Origin: Shewanella eurypsychrophilus
GTDB lineage: Bacteria; Pseudomonadota; Gammaproteobacteria; Enterobacterales; Shewanellaceae
Direction of reading: 5' to 3'
Assembly (NCBI RefSeq): GCF_007004545.3
Contig: NZ_CP045503.2
Coordinates: 186,001 to 250,000 of the forward strand
Length of the DNA: 64,000 nucleotides
Position numbers and translations under genes: made by a program
Shown: positions 45,470 through 53,857 of the stretch, piece by piece
Layout of the letters: every line of letters starts with the position of its first letter
Numbering within the stretch: position 1 is the first letter of the stretch
The notes under the pieces: generated by a model
Seen by the model: only the letters and a program-made list of their open reading frames with translations
Told to the model about the DNA's origin: nothing
Databases searched by the model: none

Positions 45470-45763
45470 TTAAATTTCCTTTGGCTAGCTTTCCTCATCC
45501 CTGCAAGATCAAAAGATAGTCGGCAAACTTGAGTATTTCCTCTTTTATTGATATTTTTTTATGATTATTTGATTAAGAAATTAAAGCCGAACTAGATGTA
45601 GGTAGAGAACATTTGGGGTTAGATAGTTGTTAGCGGGTATTTTGTCAAATGTGCTTGTTTGTTATTGTATTTTAAGTATTTTAATCAAAATTAAAATTAC
45701 TGATTTAGAATGGGCAATGAGAAAGGTTAGGGTTAAATTTAGTTACAAATTGGCGGATCTCAA
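45470..45763. other. Gene-less region upstream of the che operon
   Basis: About 295 bp, AT-rich, no credible gene. It should hold the che operon promoter. A GCCGACTA at 45517-45524 (minus strand) resembles the -10 of a flagellar sigma-28 promoter, but no matching -35 is at the right distance. Confidence 0.45.
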
Positions 45764-45764
45764 A

Positions 45765-45792
45765 GAACCTAGGTCCTAGGTTCTAGGACCTC
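45765..45792. repeat. Heptamer units inside the sco 3' end
   Basis: Heptamers in alternating orientation (GAACCTAGG T CCTAGGTTC is a 9-bp stem). The last codons of the sco gene (LEPRT and the TAG stop) are encoded by these units. Confidence 0.75.
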
Positions 45793-46464
45793 ATAATTGG
45801 CTATTATGGTTTTAATATCAGCTATCAAGTTTCTATTAGAGATTTGAGGCAGCTTGCCTGGTTCCAAAGACTTAGGCTTAATAATAGCGACTTTTTTGCC
45901 GTCTGGTGAGATTAGAGCCATAGATGCACTGTGATCTACCTGGTAGTCCTCCCCGTCACCAATCATGGCATAGACGAAACCTAGATCTCGAGTCAATGGA
46001 AAGAGTTGAGAGTGAGGCCCTGTTATGGCAACAAACTCTGGATTGAAGAAGTTCATATAATCTAACAGCTTATTTTGGGTATCTCTTTGAGGATCAACGG
46101 AAAGAAAGATGATCTGAACGTCTGCTCCCTCTAATAATTCAGGGTATGCCGCGGTGAGTTTCCCCATCGTTGTCGGGCAGACATCAGGACAAGATGTAAA
46201 CCCAATGAAAAAAAGACTCCATTTATTATTTAGCTGAGTATTAGTAAACAAATTGCCATGTTGATCTGTGAGAGAGAAAGGTGCCAATGGTTTCGCTATT
46301 GGAAACACAAAGCTAGTGGCAAGGTCCAGTTCAGTGTTTTGCATGGAGGTGATGATGGCATTAGTCTGCTTATTTTTTTGAAGCTGAACCGCGGTTACAC
46401 CGCCGAGGCCGAGCAGGACTAAGCCTAGTAGCGCAACGGCGATTATTCTAAGCTTCTTTGCCAT
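45769..46464 (-). CDS. SCO1/SenC family copper chaperone
   Basis: 231 residues from ATG 46464 (GGAG lies 9 nt upstream; an ATG at 46479 is an alternative). An N-terminal membrane anchor (LRIIAVALLGLVLLGLGGV) is followed by a thioredoxin-fold domain with the copper-binding CxxxC (FIGFTSCPDVCPTTMGKL) and distal His (YQVDHSASMALI). SCO proteins help build the CuA centre of cytochrome c oxidase subunit II. It is the last gene of the cox block. The C-terminal residues come from a heptamer repeat, so this end is probably not conserved. Confidence 0.9.
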   Translation of the reverse strand: MAKKLRIIAVALLGLVLLGLGGVTAVQLQKNKQTNAIITSMQNTELDLATSFVFPIAKPLAPFSLTDQHGNLFTNTQLNNKWSLFFIGFTSCPDVCPTTMGKLTAAYPELLEGADVQIIFLSVDPQRDTQNKLLDYMNFFNPEFVAITGPHSQLFPLTRDLGFVYAMIGDGEDYQVDHSASMALISPDGKKVAIIKPKSLEPGKLPQISNRNLIADIKTIIANYEVLEPRT

Positions 46465-46533
46465 ATTGGAAGGCTCCATTTTTAACTTCGAGTTTGTATA
46501 GCAGCAACGAACTAATCACTTATATTCTCTGGC

Positions 46534-47448
46534 TTATACCCAGAGGTAATGATCGACCAAGAGCACAATAAATAAGATCATCAGATGATAGATGGAGAAA
46601 CGAAATACTTGCATCGCTAGGCCAGGCTTATCATCATATTTAAGCTCCCATGCCTTATAGATGAAGCCGCAGCTTAATATTGTCGAGCCCACGAGGTAGA
46701 TGGGACCGCACATACCAACAATCACAGGTAATAAGCATGCGATAGCGAGCAACATTGTATAAAGTAAGATGCAGGTTTTGGTGAACTCGATGCCATGGGT
46801 GACTGGCAACATAGGGATATCAACTTTGGCATACTCATCTTTTCGATGAATTGCCAGGGCCCAGAAATGCGGCGGTGTCCAGGTGAAGATGATGATCACT
46901 AACAGCAGGGCATGACCGTGAAACTCTCCAGTTATCGCTGTCCAGCCAAGGAGTGGTGGCATGGCTCCTGCGAGTCCACCGACGACGATATTTTGTGGTG
47001 TAGCACGCTTGAGATAAGCAGTATAGATGATGGCATAACCCACAAGGCTAGCAAAGGTGAGCCAGGCAGTCAGCTCGTTGACTAAGGTGTAGAGTAAGAT
47101 GAAGCCTAATATTGCTAGGCTAACGGAGAAGATGAGAGCCTTAGCGATAGAGACACGCCCCTTAGGCAAGGGACGATTATAGGTGCGGGCCATCAGGCCA
47201 TCTATGCGTCGATCTATTAGGTGGTTAAAGGCCGCGGCAGCGCCGGCCATCATACCAATTCCCATCATGCCAATGATTAAGGGCTGTATAGGTACAGACC
47301 CAGGTACTGCCAGACACATACCGACTAAAACCGTAAGCAGCATGAGTGCGACCACCTTAGGTTTGGTCATCTCATAATAGGCTCGCCATTGAAGTGACTC
47401 GCTGTTGGTCTTAGGCCCAGTGGTTGAAATTGAAAGTGGTTTTGCCAT
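46534..47448 (-). CDS. ctaB: Protoheme IX farnesyltransferase (haem O synthase)
   Basis: 304 residues, about nine membrane helices. UbiA-superfamily Asp-rich motif [20 protein letters not shown] and second motif near [14 protein letters not shown]. It adds a farnesyl group to haem B, giving haem O for the oxidase. It follows ctaA by 81 bp in which heptamer repeats lie. Also called cyoE. Confidence 0.94.
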   Translation of the reverse strand: MAKPLSISTTGPKTNSESLQWRAYYEMTKPKVVALMLLTVLVGMCLAVPGSVPIQPLIIGMMGIGMMAGAAAAFNHLIDRRIDGLMARTYNRPLPKGRVSIAKALIFSVSLAILGFILLYTLVNELTAWLTFASLVGYAIIYTAYLKRATPQNIVVGGLAGAMPPLLGWTAITGEFHGHALLLVIIIFTWTPPHFWALAIHRKDEYAKVDIPMLPVTHGIEFTKTCILLYTMLLAIACLLPVIVGMCGPIYLVGSTILSCGFIYKAWELKYDDKPGLAMQVFRFSIYHLMILFIVLLVDHYLWV

Positions 47449-47493
47449 GGCTTTCCCTCGCTTAGGCTTTACGCCCTTAAAATTATTATTTTG

Positions 47494-47521
47494 CTTAAAA
47501 CTTAAAACTTAAAACTTAAAA
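47494..47521. repeat. Heptamer tandem repeat (CTTAAAA)4
   Basis: Four CTTAAAA units just past the end of ctaA, with period 7 as in the AACCTAG arrays (AACTTAA is a one- to two-base variant of that unit). Confidence 0.85.
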
Positions 47522-47529
47522 CTTTCGCT

Positions 47530-48513
47530 TTATGCTTTTCGCCACAGGGCGTAGTTGATAAACACTAATGTCATTAGCAACATGGCCGCCCCAGCATTGT
47601 GAGATACCGCTATACCCAAGGGCAGGTGCAACACAACATTACTGATCCCGAGCCCCACTTGGAGTATGACTAAACCGACTAAAACCAATGATGCTCGTCT
47701 CAATAACGCCGATTGAGAACGAGTAAAAAGTTTGTAGGCAAGCCAGAGCAAGATACCTGTGGTCAATATCGCACCAAATCTATGGGCGACATGTATGGTC
47801 ATGCGTGAGGAGTAGTCGAGTACGCCAAATTCATAGGTTTCGTGCACGCCTTGGAACGGATTAAAAGCCTGAGTGAACTGTAAATTCTTGTACCAGTCTC
47901 CCTCACAGATAGGCAGTGAAGTACAGGCTAGTGCGGCATAGTTAGATGAAGTCCAACCGCCAAGAATGATCTGTAAGATCAAGACTCCGATGCCAACTAA
48001 GGCTAATGGGGCAAGTTTTCTAGCGACAATATCGCCACCTGGGATCCTCAGTGGTTTAGTCCTGAGATAGAGTAGGAGTAACAGAGATATTAAGGTGAAG
48101 CCGCCGATAAGGTGAGACATGACCACTATGGGCATGAGTTTCATGGTAACTGTCCACATTCCTAACGCGGCTTGAAATAGGATCAAAATGGCGATAAATG
48201 TTGGTAGTTTCTTTGGGGCGTCCAGCTTCTTTAGGCAAAGAATGAAGATCAGCAGCACCAGTAATCCAAGGGCTCCTGCGATATACCTGTGGATCATCTC
48301 TAACCAGGCTTTGTTTGGTTCAACTTCATGTCCCGGGAAGGCATCTTGTACCTGAGCAAGTTCATGTTGCTGACTGGGGACCTTGAGCATGCCATAACAA
48401 CCGGGCCAATCGGGACAGCCTAGGCCAGCATCGGATAATCGGGTATATGCGCCCATTAAAATGACGCAAAGGGTGAATACAAGAGTGACTCTGAGTAGGT
48501 TTTGGATCCCCAT
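47530..48513 (-). CDS. ctaA: Haem A synthase (COX15/CtaA family)
   Basis: 327 residues, eight predicted membrane helices. Conserved pattern: MGAYTRLSDAGLGCPDWPGC near the N-terminus, HRYIAGALG, and AHRFGAILT in the second half; paired His in the helices bind haem. A Cys pair (CTSLPICEGDW) is in a loop. It oxidises haem O to haem A. Its ATG overlaps the upstream stop codon (TAATG), so translation is coupled with the thioredoxin-like gene. Confidence 0.94.
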   Translation of the reverse strand: MGIQNLLRVTLVFTLCVILMGAYTRLSDAGLGCPDWPGCYGMLKVPSQQHELAQVQDAFPGHEVEPNKAWLEMIHRYIAGALGLLVLLIFILCLKKLDAPKKLPTFIAILILFQAALGMWTVTMKLMPIVVMSHLIGGFTLISLLLLLYLRTKPLRIPGGDIVARKLAPLALVGIGVLILQIILGGWTSSNYAALACTSLPICEGDWYKNLQFTQAFNPFQGVHETYEFGVLDYSSRMTIHVAHRFGAILTTGILLWLAYKLFTRSQSALLRRASLVLVGLVILQVGLGISNVVLHLPLGIAVSHNAGAAMLLMTLVFINYALWRKA

Positions 48514-49058
48514 TAGCCAACTCTCGATAGCTTTAGCATCTTTCTTAGATCTGCAACCAGTGATTTCCCCTGCATGATCTGTTTGTCCATGCCGTTAACT
48601 GCGGGGTATCGCATGACTAGGCTACCTAACGGATCGACCACTATCATCTGTTGATGATCCAGCAGATTTATCATGGCCTTATTTGCCTCTGCCGTCTCGA
48701 ACGAGTATGAAGCAAGGGCGAGAGGATCGCTATCTTGACTCAGTAAGATCAAGGTATGAACTCTATCCTGATCCCGGCCCAGTGCGATATGGCTTTGTTG
48801 CAGGATATAGAGGTGATCTTGGCATTGCTGGCCACACTTGTTTGGCAGTAAGTAGAGGAGTTGCCACTCTTTAGGCTTAGGGTTGTTCATCTGAAGGCTG
48901 TGGTAGCTAGTACCGATAGGGAGTAACTCTCCCTTGTTGGTGGCACCGCCCTGATAGAGATCTAAGCTGAGCACAATTTTGGCCGCAGCCACAGGCAGGA
49001 CGAAGACTAAAAAAAGTAAGATTAAAGGTTTAGCGCCGCTCTTTTTTGGGGAGTTCAT
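48513..49058 (-). CDS. Membrane-anchored thioredoxin-like protein of the cox block
   Basis: 181 residues from ATG 49058 (AGGAG 5 nt upstream; frame open to 49094). A single N-terminal membrane helix (PLILLFLVFVLPVAAAKIVL) and a soluble domain with one CxxxC pair (LLPNKCGQQCQDHLYILQQ) in a thioredoxin-like setting, recalling SCO proteins but lacking the distal His context I would expect. It sits between surf1 and ctaA, so it most likely helps oxidase assembly, for example copper or thiol handling. The function is inferred from place. Confidence 0.75.
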   Translation of the reverse strand: MNSPKKSGAKPLILLFLVFVLPVAAAKIVLSLDLYQGGATNKGELLPIGTSYHSLQMNNPKPKEWQLLYLLPNKCGQQCQDHLYILQQSHIALGRDQDRVHTLILLSQDSDPLALASYSFETAEANKAMINLLDHQQMIVVDPLGSLVMRYPAVNGMDKQIMQGKSLVADLRKMLKLSRVG

Positions 49059-49160
49059 ACTCTCTCCTAAGAAAGCCCATATGAACGCCTGCATAGGCTA
49101 ATAAAATTCATATGAGTCATACTCATCAAGTTTCCCGAGACGGCTAGGAAACACGTATTT

Positions 49161-49208
49161 ATACCAATTCCATTAAATATATGATCACTTGTTTGATGGA
49201 ACTGGTAT
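49161..49208. repeat. Small inverted repeat sharing the MITE terminus
   Basis: A 48-bp hairpin: ATACCAATTCCATTAAA at 49161-49177 pairs with TTTGATGGAACTGGTAT at 49192-49208 (15 of 17 pairs). Its first eight bases (ATACCAAT) are the terminus of the element at 28044. It lies between surf1 and the thioredoxin-like gene. Confidence 0.65.
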
Positions 49209-49256
49209 TAATTATCACTTCTTATTTGTAGAAGTTCTTACTGCTTAATCTCTAAC

Positions 49257-50093
49257 CTACTTGGTCTTGTTTTCATTGGCAACAGTCATTTCGTCGATAT
49301 TGGTCCGATCTGAATTATTACTTACTGTAACTTCATCTTGTTGTTTTGTTGAGGCTTTGGATCTTCTGCTATAGATGAAATATAAAATCAGCAGTGCAAA
49401 AGCCAGTGCCATCGAAAACCACTGTAGGGCGTAGCCTCTATGTTTCTGTGAAGAAAGTGGTATCGGAGTCCAAGGGTGGGGCAAGTCAAAACCATCGAGA
49501 TGATCTGGCTGCAACACGGCTGGTGCTAAAGGCTGGTCTAGTAACTGACTAATTGCATTAATATTAAGGTTTTGGATACGCTTGGGCCAGCCAGGCTCAG
49601 GCATTAATGCTGAACTCATTGGGTTCGCTTGTTTCTGATATAACCTGCCATTCAAGCTGACTTCTCCTGTGATGACTTTAACCTTGGGCAGTATTCGTCT
49701 ATCTAAGCCCGCAGGTACGAAGCCAAGTTCTACTAGCATCCAGGGGCCATCAGGTGTTACCTGTATAGGCTGTAGTGCCAGATATCCCACCCGTCCGTTA
49801 AAAACTTGGTTATCCAGTAAGAATATATTCTGTGTTGCGGGAGATGCCAGGACCGAGAGACGGTAACCTGTGATCTGCTCTGTTGGGGGAAATGAAACCA
49901 GCTGGTCATATGTCAGCGGGGCTGATGATTGACGTTGGGTTAATTCGCTTTGCCATTGCTCTTTCATCTCGGCGCGATCGAGTTGCCAAAAACCTAGTTT
50001 GACTAAGATGAGGAACATAGCTGTAGAGAACAGAGCTAATGCTATTCTGGTCGCCCATAAATACAGGCCACTACGTTGAGAGAGGTTAGTCAT
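49257..50093 (-). CDS. SURF1 family cytochrome oxidase assembly protein
   Basis: 278 residues with two membrane helices, near the N-terminus (ALALFSTAMFLILVKLGFWQ) and C-terminus (ALQWFSMALAFALLILYFIY), around a periplasmic domain (LDNQVFNGRVGYLALQPIQV, MLVELGFVPAGLDRR), the standard SURF1 plan. The C-terminal tail after the second helix is polar and variable. SURF1 assists haem A insertion into subunit I. The first 38 codons plus leader are duplicated immediately upstream, and the ATG overlaps the stop codon of that partial copy (TAATG). Confidence 0.93.
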   Translation of the reverse strand: MTNLSQRSGLYLWATRIALALFSTAMFLILVKLGFWQLDRAEMKEQWQSELTQRQSSAPLTYDQLVSFPPTEQITGYRLSVLASPATQNIFLLDNQVFNGRVGYLALQPIQVTPDGPWMLVELGFVPAGLDRRILPKVKVITGEVSLNGRLYQKQANPMSSALMPEPGWPKRIQNLNINAISQLLDQPLAPAVLQPDHLDGFDLPHPWTPIPLSSQKHRGYALQWFSMALAFALLILYFIYSRRSKASTKQQDEVTVSNNSDRTNIDEMTVANENKTK

Positions 50094-50350
50094 TATCTAC
50101 TCTCCTCGACACAGCTCTGAACATTATAAAGTTGCCAAAAACCTAGTTTGACTAAGATGAGGAACATAGCTGTAGAGAACAGAGCTAATGCTATTCTGGT
50201 CGCCCATAAATACAGGCCACTACGTTGAGAGAGGTTAGTCATTATCTACTCACCTTCTTGTGCTGGGGATAATTAATCAGTAGCCAAAAACCTAACTTGA
50301 CCAAATGGATAAACAGCTCCAGAGTAGAAATAGTAAATAAGGCCCTAGAG
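49981..50350. repeat. 149-bp tandem array over the surf1 start (three units)
   Basis: Units begin at 49981, 50130 and 50279. The first two share a perfect 122-bp block (49981-50102 and 50130-50251); the 27-bp remainders differ. The third unit is diverged but keeps the start block (AGTAGCCAAAAACCTA). Together they repeat the start of surf1. Confidence 0.9.
50093..50242 (-). pseudogene. Partial duplicated copy of surf1 (49 codons)
   Basis: Identical to the first 38 residues of SURF1, including the first membrane helix, then 11 unrelated residues (YNVQSCVEESR) and TAA. The TAA overlaps the surf1 ATG. It is a product of the 149-bp duplication; if translated it gives a one-helix peptide and would feed ribosomes to surf1 by re-initiation. 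No function is evident. Confidence 0.6.
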
Positions 50351-50377
50351 CCCCATGACTCAATGTGAGGATAACCG

Positions 50378-50596
50378 GTGAATCTATTAATTATCTTTAA
50401 AATTGTCTTAGTACTGCTACTGCTATTCATTATGTTTAATCTTGTCCGATCCCTGTTTCTCTTGGTTAAAGGTGACAGTGAGACGCCCGTGAGTCACTTC
50501 TTAGGGCGTCGGGTCATCTTCTCTGTGCTGGTGGTCCTATTCATCCTAGTAGCAATAGGCACCGGGGTTATCACCCCAAACCCAAGACCTTATTAA
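50378..50596 (+). CDS. DUF2909 family small membrane protein
   Basis: 72 residues, GTG start with GAGGAT upstream. Two membrane helices (IIFKIVLVLLLLFIMFNLVR and VIFSVLVVLFILVAIGTGVI) joined by a short loop. This is the two-helix DUF2909/twin-transmembrane type found within cox loci on the opposite strand to the structural genes. Function unknown; an oxidase-related role is inferred from constant neighbourhood. Confidence 0.8.
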   Translation: MNLLIIFKIVLVLLLLFIMFNLVRSLFLLVKGDSETPVSHFLGRRVIFSVLVVLFILVAIGTGVITPNPRPY

Positions 50597-50775
50597 CTTT
50601 TTTAAATATTAATACCTCTGATATGAATAGATTTAATCTTTATTCGTGCTCAATCAAATACACCTAATTAGCAGGCATTTCGTCTGAGTTTTAGGAGAGT
50701 GCGCGGAGTTTATATGCATAAATGAGCACTCTCGACAACAAAATCGGACGAAATGGCAATAATATATGGCCTAGA

Positions 50776-51651
50776 TTAGAGGACGTAGACGAAGATAAAC
50801 AAACACAACCAAACTACGTCAACAAAGTGCCAATACCAGCTGCCTGCTTGGAAGGCGAAATGCCTATCTGGAGTAAAGTGTCCTTTCAATACCCGTAAAA
50901 ATAATACGATCAGGAATACGGTTCCTAAGGTGACGTGCATGCCATGGAAACCAGTCAAGAGGAAGAAGGTATTACCGTAAATGCCAGAGGCTAAGGTTAA
51001 CCCCATCTCCTGATAGGCGTGAATATACTCTTCGACTTGTAGCGTCAAAAAACTCAAGCCCAGCAAGATGGTGATACCCAGCCAGACTGTGATTGCCGAG
51101 CGTTTACCCTTTTCTAGACTCACGTGAGCCATATGCAGAGTCACAGATGACGTGAGTAGAATGATGGTGTTATACAGGGGTAAACCAGTCCAAGGCATGG
51201 CCTCGGTTTTGGTGCCATCGGGCGTTGTTATTAGTGGCCAGATGGCTTCAAATCCTGGCCAAAGCACCTCACTCGTCATGGCGTTATTGGAGTCGCCACC
51301 CAACCAAGGCACGGCAATCATTCTGGCGTAGAGCAGGGCACCGAAAAATGCCCCGAAGAACATCACCTCGGAGAAGATAAACCAGCTCATTCCTTGGCGA
51401 AAGGATCTGTCCATCTGCTTGGAATAGAGGCCACTCATCGACTCGGCGATAACGGTTCTAAACCAGCCAAAGATCATAAATATAATCACGGCGATACCGG
51501 CGAGTAAGATCATTCCGCCACTGCCGCCATCGGTTTTGAGTTGTTGTACATAACTTCCGGCGCCAAATGCGATGAGGAATAATCCTACTGCCCCTATGAT
51601 GGGCCATGCACTCTGTGCGGGAACGTAATAGTGTTCGTGCTTCGGTGTCAT
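50776..51651 (-). CDS. coxC: Cytochrome c oxidase subunit III
   Basis: 291 residues, seven predicted membrane helices. Conserved segments: FRQGMSWFIFSEVMFFGAFF, HMAHVSLEKGKR, LTGFHGMHVTLGT and WYWHFVDVVWLCLF. Subunit III stabilises the catalytic core. Its ATG overlaps the ctaG stop by 4 bp. DUF2909 on the other strand is convergent. Confidence 0.96.
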   Translation of the reverse strand: MTPKHEHYYVPAQSAWPIIGAVGLFLIAFGAGSYVQQLKTDGGSGGMILLAGIAVIIFMIFGWFRTVIAESMSGLYSKQMDRSFRQGMSWFIFSEVMFFGAFFGALLYARMIAVPWLGGDSNNAMTSEVLWPGFEAIWPLITTPDGTKTEAMPWTGLPLYNTIILLTSSVTLHMAHVSLEKGKRSAITVWLGITILLGLSFLTLQVEEYIHAYQEMGLTLASGIYGNTFFLLTGFHGMHVTLGTVFLIVLFLRVLKGHFTPDRHFAFQAGSWYWHFVDVVWLCLFIFVYVL

Positions 51652-52217
51652 CTTGCTGCTCCTTGCTCAACTGAGCCGACATAACCTCGGTCGGTGATGT
51701 TGTAGAGGGTATAAGAGAGAGTCAGTGTGGTTATCGAATCGGGAAGATCAGGATCCACAAAAAATATCAGTGGTAGCTCAGCGCTCGCAGTGGCCGTTAG
51801 TTTCTGCTGGTTGAAGCAGAAGCACTCGGTTTTATTGAAGTAAGCGGCTCCCTGTCCTGGTGATACCGAGGGTATAGCCTGACCAATGGTCTCCTTTAGA
51901 GACAGATTTTTGGCATTGAAATAAGTGTGGATCAACTCTCCGGGATGCACCTGCATACGCTTGACTTCGGGCGTAAACTCCCAGGGCATATCACTCTGGA
52001 TCTGCGCCATAAATTCAACTGTAATGGTACGACTCTCATCGATTGTGATCGGTTTATAAGTACTGGCGCTGTTTTGGGGCTTGCCATTGATCCCCAATTG
52101 CTCGCAAAGCACATCGTATAAGGGCACCAAGGCGAAGCCGAAGCCGAACATGCCCACAGCACCGGCAATCAGCATACCGATAAGTTTTCGATTGGACTTG
52201 CCTTGGCTGCTGCTCAT
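51648..52217 (-). CDS. ctaG: Cytochrome c oxidase assembly protein CtaG (COX11 family)
   Basis: 189 residues. One N-terminal membrane helix (LIGMLIAGAVGMFGFGFALV) followed by VPLYDVLCEQLG and a periplasmic immunoglobulin-like domain carrying the copper-binding CFCF (KTECFCFNQQKL). It delivers copper to the CuB site of subunit I. It lies between coxA and coxC and overlaps coxC by 4 bp. Confidence 0.95.
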   Translation of the reverse strand: MSSSQGKSNRKLIGMLIAGAVGMFGFGFALVPLYDVLCEQLGINGKPQNSASTYKPITIDESRTITVEFMAQIQSDMPWEFTPEVKRMQVHPGELIHTYFNAKNLSLKETIGQAIPSVSPGQGAAYFNKTECFCFNQQKLTATASAELPLIFFVDPDLPDSITTLTLSYTLYNITDRGYVGSVEQGAAR

Positions 52218-52219
52218 AT

Positions 52220-53848
52220 CTACTTAATCTCGGGTGGTGTAGAGAAAGAGTGATAGGGTGCCGGACTCGGTAGGGTCCACTCCAAGCCTTCTGCACCTTC
52301 CCAAGGTTTAGCCGCTGCTTTTTCGCCACCGCGTATACACTTGATGACCAGCGCGAGGAAGATAAACTGAGACAGTCCAAAGGCGAAACCGCCTATGGAG
52401 ACTATCTGATTAACATCGGCAAATTGCACCGCGTAATCCGGAATACGTCTCGGCATACCCGCTAAACCTAAGAAATGCATAGGGAAGAAGAGCACGTTTA
52501 CCGATATGACTGAGCACCAGAAATGTATCTTGCCTAGTCTCTCGTCATACATATTACCAGTCCACTTCGGCAGCCAGTAATAAGCTGCAGCCATGATGGA
52601 GAAGATGGCTCCTGTCACCAACACATAGTGGAAGTGTGCCACCACGAAGTAAGTATCATGGTATTGGAAGTCTGCCGGAGTGATGGCCAGCATCAGGCCA
52701 GAAAAGCCACCTATAGTGAAGAGTATGATGAAGGCAACGGCGAATAACATGGGGGTTTCGAAGCTGAGTGAGCCTCGCCACATGGTCGCCACCCAGTTAA
52801 ACACTTTCACCCCAGTGGGAACCGCAATCAACATGGTGCAATACATGAAAAATAGCTCGGCGAATACGGGCATGCCTGTGGTGAACATATGGTGTGCCCA
52901 GACAAGGAATGAGAGTATTGCGATACTTGAGGTGGCGTAGACCATAGATGAGTAACCAAACAGCCTCTTACGGCTGAAGGTGGGTACTATGGCCGAGATG
53001 ATACCGAAGGAGGGTAAGATCATGATGTAAACTTCGGGGTGACCGAAGAACCAGAATATATGCTGGAACATCACAGGATCGCCACCACCCGCCGCATCGA
53101 AGAAGCTGGTACCAAAATATTTATCTGTGAGCACCATAGTCACAGTGCCAGCGAGTACCGGCATCACAGCAATCAAGAGGAAGGCGGTGATAAGCCAAGT
53201 CCAGACAAAAAGTGGTAACTTCATCCAGGTCATACCCGGAGCCCGCATATTGACTATGGTCACGACGACGTTAATTGCCCCCATGATGGAACTGATGCCC
53301 ATGATATGGACGGAGAAAACAAACAGAGCCGTACTATCAGGACTGTAAGTGGTCGACAGCGGCGCGTAGAAGGTCCAGCCAAAGTTAGGTCCGCCGCCCT
53401 CCATAAACAGAGAGCTCAGCAGGATAGCGAAAGCAAAGGGTAAGATCCAAAAGCTCCAGTTGTTCATCCTTGGCAGTGCCATGTCTGGCGCGCCTATCAT
53501 CATAGGTATCAACCAGTTTGCTAAGCCTGTGAAAGCCGGCATCACAGCACCAAAGACCATGATAAGTCCATGGACTGTGGTCATCTGATTGAAGAAGTTA
53601 GGTTCTATCAGCTGCAGTCCTGGTTGAAACAGTTCAGCACGAATTACCATCGCCATGGCGCCACCCGTGAGGAACATGATAAAACTGAACCAGAGGTAGA
53701 GTGTGCCTATGTCTTTGTGGTTGGTGGTGAACAGCCAACGTTTTATGCCCGAAGGGTGCTGCTGGTGATGTTCATCATGGTGCTCGCTGGCTTCTTCGAC
53801 CTGGGCGATTTCCATATTTGGTTCCGCTTCGCGGGTTAAAGTATTCAT
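52220..53848 (-). CDS. coxA: Cytochrome c oxidase subunit I
   Basis: 542 residues, 12 membrane helices. Haem and CuB ligands are in the expected motifs: TTVHGLIMVFG, FFGHPEVYIMILPSFG (His-Tyr cross-link), WAHHMFTTGM, and VVAHFHYVLVTGA. N-terminus begins with a His/Glu-rich segment (EEASEHHDEHHQQHP) before GIKRWLFTTNHKDIG. This is the aa3-type catalytic subunit that reduces O2 to water and pumps protons. It follows coxB by 9 bp. Confidence 0.97.
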   Translation of the reverse strand: MNTLTREAEPNMEIAQVEEASEHHDEHHQQHPSGIKRWLFTTNHKDIGTLYLWFSFIMFLTGGAMAMVIRAELFQPGLQLIEPNFFNQMTTVHGLIMVFGAVMPAFTGLANWLIPMMIGAPDMALPRMNNWSFWILPFAFAILLSSLFMEGGGPNFGWTFYAPLSTTYSPDSTALFVFSVHIMGISSIMGAINVVVTIVNMRAPGMTWMKLPLFVWTWLITAFLLIAVMPVLAGTVTMVLTDKYFGTSFFDAAGGGDPVMFQHIFWFFGHPEVYIMILPSFGIISAIVPTFSRKRLFGYSSMVYATSSIAILSFLVWAHHMFTTGMPVFAELFFMYCTMLIAVPTGVKVFNWVATMWRGSLSFETPMLFAVAFIILFTIGGFSGLMLAITPADFQYHDTYFVVAHFHYVLVTGAIFSIMAAAYYWLPKWTGNMYDERLGKIHFWCSVISVNVLFFPMHFLGLAGMPRRIPDYAVQFADVNQIVSIGGFAFGLSQFIFLALVIKCIRGGEKAAAKPWEGAEGLEWTLPSPAPYHSFSTPPEIK

Positions 53849-53857
53849 ATTGCCTCC

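Noticed and set aside
45510..45535. Sigma-28 promoter before the che operon
   Set aside because: GCCGACTA resembles a -10 box, but no TAAA/TCAAG -35 lies at 11-15 bp from it.
50242..50430. 62-codon minus-strand frame ending LVKLGFWLLINYPQHKKVSR region
   Set aside because: It lies partly antisense to the DUF2909 gene and its C-terminal half is the diverged third unit of the surf1 duplication. It is better read as duplication debris than as a gene.
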